A DNA stretch of 64,000 nt, taken from Membranihabitans marinus (GTDB lineage: Bacteria > Bacteroidota > Bacteroidia > Chitinophagales > Saprospiraceae). The notes under the pieces were generated by a model. It saw nothing but the letters and a program-made list of their open reading frames with translations. It was not told where the DNA came from and ran no database searches. Location: positions 1 to 64,000 of the forward strand of contig NZ_JAHVHU010000008.1 in NCBI RefSeq assembly GCF_019802045.1. Direction: 5' to 3'. A program made the translations under genes and the position numbers. This document shows, in pieces, positions 61,749-64,000 of this stretch; within the stretch, counting starts at the first letter, position 1, and each line of letters starts with the position of its first letter.

Positions 61749-62929
61749 ATAGAAGGTTTATTACAGCCACGCACATTTGGCCCATGGGAGGAACGCTTCC
61801 GGAGGACCCTGTTTTGGTTTTCGAGGGTTCCCGGATAATCGATATTATCGATGTTGAAAAGGTTGATGTGAGTCAACTGGAACATTATGATGGAACGCTA
61901 ATACCAGGGTTGGTTAATGCGCACTGCCACCTGGAACTGTCATATATGGAAGGAAAAATCGATTCAGGAACAGGTTTGACGACCTTTTTAACTGAAGTGG
62001 TCACCCAGGATCCGGTCCCAGAAGAGATCGTAAAGGAAGCTATTATTCGTGCAGATAAGGAAATGCAGGAAGCCGGGATTGTTGCGGTAGGAGATATTAG
62101 CAATCGGGCCATAACAGCATCTGTCAAAGCGAGTAGTCCGATCAATTACTATACGTTTGTAGAAATGTTTGATTTCCTGAACCCCGATAGAGCGAATGGC
62201 TTTTATAATCAATACGAGCTGGTGTATGAGGCATTTGAGCATGCAGCATGTGGTCCGGTGGTACGGGTTCCTCATAGCCCATATACAGTTAGTAATCAGT
62301 TAATGAGCCGCCTCGCGCAGACTATTCAACCCGGCATGACCGGGTCAATTCATATGCTTGAAAATGAACAAGAGGGGTATCTGTTAAGCGGTGCTGAATC
62401 GGACTATCCGGGATTTTTTGAGCTGCTGGGATTTGGAATGGATCATTACCAGGCTCCACATTGCACGAGCATGGAGCAGTTTATGGAATCAGGTTATCAG
62501 CCGGATCATATGCTGTTTGTGCACAATACTGTTGCTGACCGGGCTGATTTGGGAGCTATGAGGCGGTACAATGAAAGAAAAAATGCTTATTTGGTAACCT
62601 GTCCCAACGCAAACCTCTATATCGAATCGCGACTTCCAAAATATGATTTATGGCTGGAGTCAAAGTTACCCATTTGCATAGGGACTGACAGCTATGCTTC
62701 GAATGGCCAGTTGTCAATCTGGCATGAAATCTGTACTATACAAAATAAGCATCCTGAATTGAGTTGGAAGCAATTGGTAGAGTGGGGGACGGTGAACGGA
62801 GCGATTGCATTAGGTATGCAAAGAGAATTGGGTTCTTTAGAATCCGGTAAGTCACCTGGATTGGTTTTGTTGGAGCATACCCCAGATGAACTCATCAACG
62901 AATCAATTTTGCCACGAAAAATTATATAG
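61745..62929 (+). CDS. Amidohydrolase (aminofutalosine/adenosine-deaminase-like)
   Basis: A 394-residue metal-dependent hydrolase of the TIM-barrel amidohydrolase superfamily. Metal ligands are His residues in VNAHCHLELSYME, VPHSPYTVS and GSIHMLENEQEG, and Asp in CIGTDSYASNGQLSIWHEI. The subfamily that includes aminodeoxyfutalosine deaminase and related enzymes has this HCHLELS pattern. It is coupled to the DUF1015 gene by a 4-base overlap (ATGA). A menaquinone or purine-related role is possible, but the substrate is not determined. Confidence 0.85.
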   Translation: MNRRFITATHIWPMGGTLPEDPVLVFEGSRIIDIIDVEKVDVSQLEHYDGTLIPGLVNAHCHLELSYMEGKIDSGTGLTTFLTEVVTQDPVPEEIVKEAIIRADKEMQEAGIVAVGDISNRAITASVKASSPINYYTFVEMFDFLNPDRANGFYNQYELVYEAFEHAACGPVVRVPHSPYTVSNQLMSRLAQTIQPGMTGSIHMLENEQEGYLLSGAESDYPGFFELLGFGMDHYQAPHCTSMEQFMESGYQPDHMLFVHNTVADRADLGAMRRYNERKNAYLVTCPNANLYIESRLPKYDLWLESKLPICIGTDSYASNGQLSIWHEICTIQNKHPELSWKQLVEWGTVNGAIALGMQRELGSLESGKSPGLVLLEHTPDELINESILPRKII

Positions 62930-63115
62930 AGCAAGCACAGAAGATGTTGATTACAAAAGAGTCATAGAACGTCCGCTTTATTGATCCTTTTCAGGCGGCA
63001 AATAAATCCCCGGAAATATTGGGAACAGGTGAAATTAATATGCGCCAACGTCGTTTGATTCTTACGGAAGCTCAATTATTTTTGATATCTTTATACAACC
63101 CATTTTAGTAAATAT

Positions 63116-64000
63116 ATGAATGTGAGGTATTTATTTGTACTTATATTTTTGACCGTTTGGACTCTGAACGGGAAGGCTCAGGATTTGCATTATTCTCAGT
63201 TTTATATGGCCCCGCTGCATTTGAATCCGGCGATGGCTGGTGTGATGAACTGCAACAACCGGGTCATTACCAATTACAGGAATCAATGGGCCACTGTATT
63301 GACCAATCCCTACAATACCTTTTCAGCTTCTTATGATCAGAAAGTTCCCGTAGGCCGGTCCGATTATTTTGGATGGGGTGCGTCCGTTTGGGGCGATGTG
63401 GCTGGCGAGACAAAATATAAGCAATTCATGGGGCGTCTGACCGGTTCATTTAGTAAAAAACTATTTGGAGGACGGAAAAAATCTCACTATCTCGTAGCTG
63501 GTGCAGATGTAGGGATTAATCAACGAAGCCTAGATGTGGGAGCCTTGCGATTTGGTAGCCAGTATGATCCGACGACCGGCGTTTTTGATCCGACATTGCC
63601 ACCAGATCCTCTGCTGGATCTTATTTCGCCCACGACATTTTTTGATTTATCCGGTGGTTTGCTGTGGTTTAGTGTTTTTGATGAACGGACGAATTTTTAT
63701 GCAGGTGCAGCACTGGCACATATCAACAAACCCAATGTTTCTATGATCGAGGATGAATTTCAGTTGTATCAGCGACTGACCCTCCATGGAGGGGGAGAAT
63801 TTCCAGTTAGCAATACGGTCAGCCTGGTACCAGGGTTTGTGGTATTTAGCCAGGGACCCTCTTTTGAAGGAAATATCGGAAACTCCTTCCGGTTTGATAT
63901 GGGCTCAACGAACTTCTTTTCCCAATCATTTGAAGTAGGAGCCTGGCTCCGAGTGGTTAATAATTACATCGATGAGTCTTCTAAAAACCTCGGAGCAGAG
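63116..64000 (+). CDS. PorP/SprF family type IX secretion protein (partial, runs off the right edge)
   Basis: The frame opens with ATG at 63116 and stays open to the window end, 295 codons. It has a signal peptide (MNVRYLFVLIFLTVWTLNGKAQ) followed by DLHYSQFYMAPLHLNPAMAG, the hallmark N-terminus of PorP/SprF proteins, then VITNYRNQW, YNTFSASYDQKV and barrel strands (GGLLWF; GAALAHINKP). Such proteins sit in the outer membrane and pair with a T9SS cargo surface-retention partner. Type IX secretion and gliding are established for the family. A partner gene is probably just beyond the edge. Confidence 0.88.
   Translation, partial: MNVRYLFVLIFLTVWTLNGKAQDLHYSQFYMAPLHLNPAMAGVMNCNNRVITNYRNQWATVLTNPYNTFSASYDQKVPVGRSDYFGWGASVWGDVAGETKYKQFMGRLTGSFSKKLFGGRKKSHYLVAGADVGINQRSLDVGALRFGSQYDPTTGVFDPTLPPDPLLDLISPTTFFDLSGGLLWFSVFDERTNFYAGAALAHINKPNVSMIEDEFQLYQRLTLHGGGEFPVSNTVSLVPGFVVFSQGPSFEGNIGNSFRFDMGSTNFFSQSFEVGAWLRVVNNYIDESSKNLGAE

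Overview
The window is a chromosomal segment of a Bacteroidota bacterium, most likely a saprospirian or cytophagian lineage rather than Bacteroidales. Evidence: Bacteroidota-type promoters (TAnnTTTG, with one well-spaced TTTG partner), a partial PorP/SprF-family gosse of type IX secretion at the right edge, a TonB-dependent receptor, FadL-like outer membrane barrels, a ZapA/RNase Y neighbourhood, a HEAT-cyclophilin lipoprotein and an epimerase-like threonine dehydrogenase. The species cannot be named from sequence reading. I see no tRNA, rRNA or CRISPR array.

Layout. 1-175: the edge of a probable IS256-like element. 642-5502: pheT, a small coiled-coil gene, zapA, a probable 6S RNA and rny, ending in a clear terminator. 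5700-8800: an accessory patch with an atypical tyrosine recombinase, an AT-rich lipoprotein gene, a small membrane-protein gene and repeats. 9003-14196: F1Fo ATP synthase genes atpB-E-F-H-A-G, with a 16-bp stem between atpE and atpF (atpD and atpC are not here). 14394-20145: a DUF2147 gene, proS followed by degenerate echoes of its own 3' end, a Tyr/Ser/Arg-rich secreted protein and a FadL-like barrel. 20277-33214: two inverted copies of a roughly 360-376 bp MITE-like element enclose aacS, a conserved hypothetical, tdk, purH, coaX, a barrel gene, a TPR-like gene and the threonine-to-glycine pair tdh/kbl. 33489-41390: a paralogue of the TPR-like gene, a DUF3365 haem protein, a copper-type TonB receptor with a Cys-rich small protein, and a decayed operon. 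41391-50400: thioredoxin, FKBP, rbfA, recG, serA, ppx/gppA, a barrel protein and an OmpA-like protein. 50401-64000: aroA and phoH, then aroB, pbp1A, a HEAT-cyclophilin fusion, gcvT and a GbsR-type regulator, DUF1015, an amidohydrolase and the PorP/SprF gene.

Metabolic threads: serA, tdh/kbl and gcvT touch serine, threonine and glycine/one-carbon flow; aroA and aroB are shikimate steps; pbp1A and several barrels serve the envelope; pheT, proS, rbfA, rny and 6S RNA serve translation and RNA control.

The strongest unexplained signals are: (1) short tandem repeats that start at or directly after the stop codon in at least eight genes on both strands, with proS as the extreme case; (2) the MITE-like inverted pair, whose central hairpins differ in sequence but keep their pairing; (3) the atpE-atpF intercistronic stem; (4) the recombinase-lipoprotein-membrane protein patch between imperfect direct repeats; (5) a copper receptor retaining both halves of the CxxxM/HxM site. 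None of these was tested by database search.
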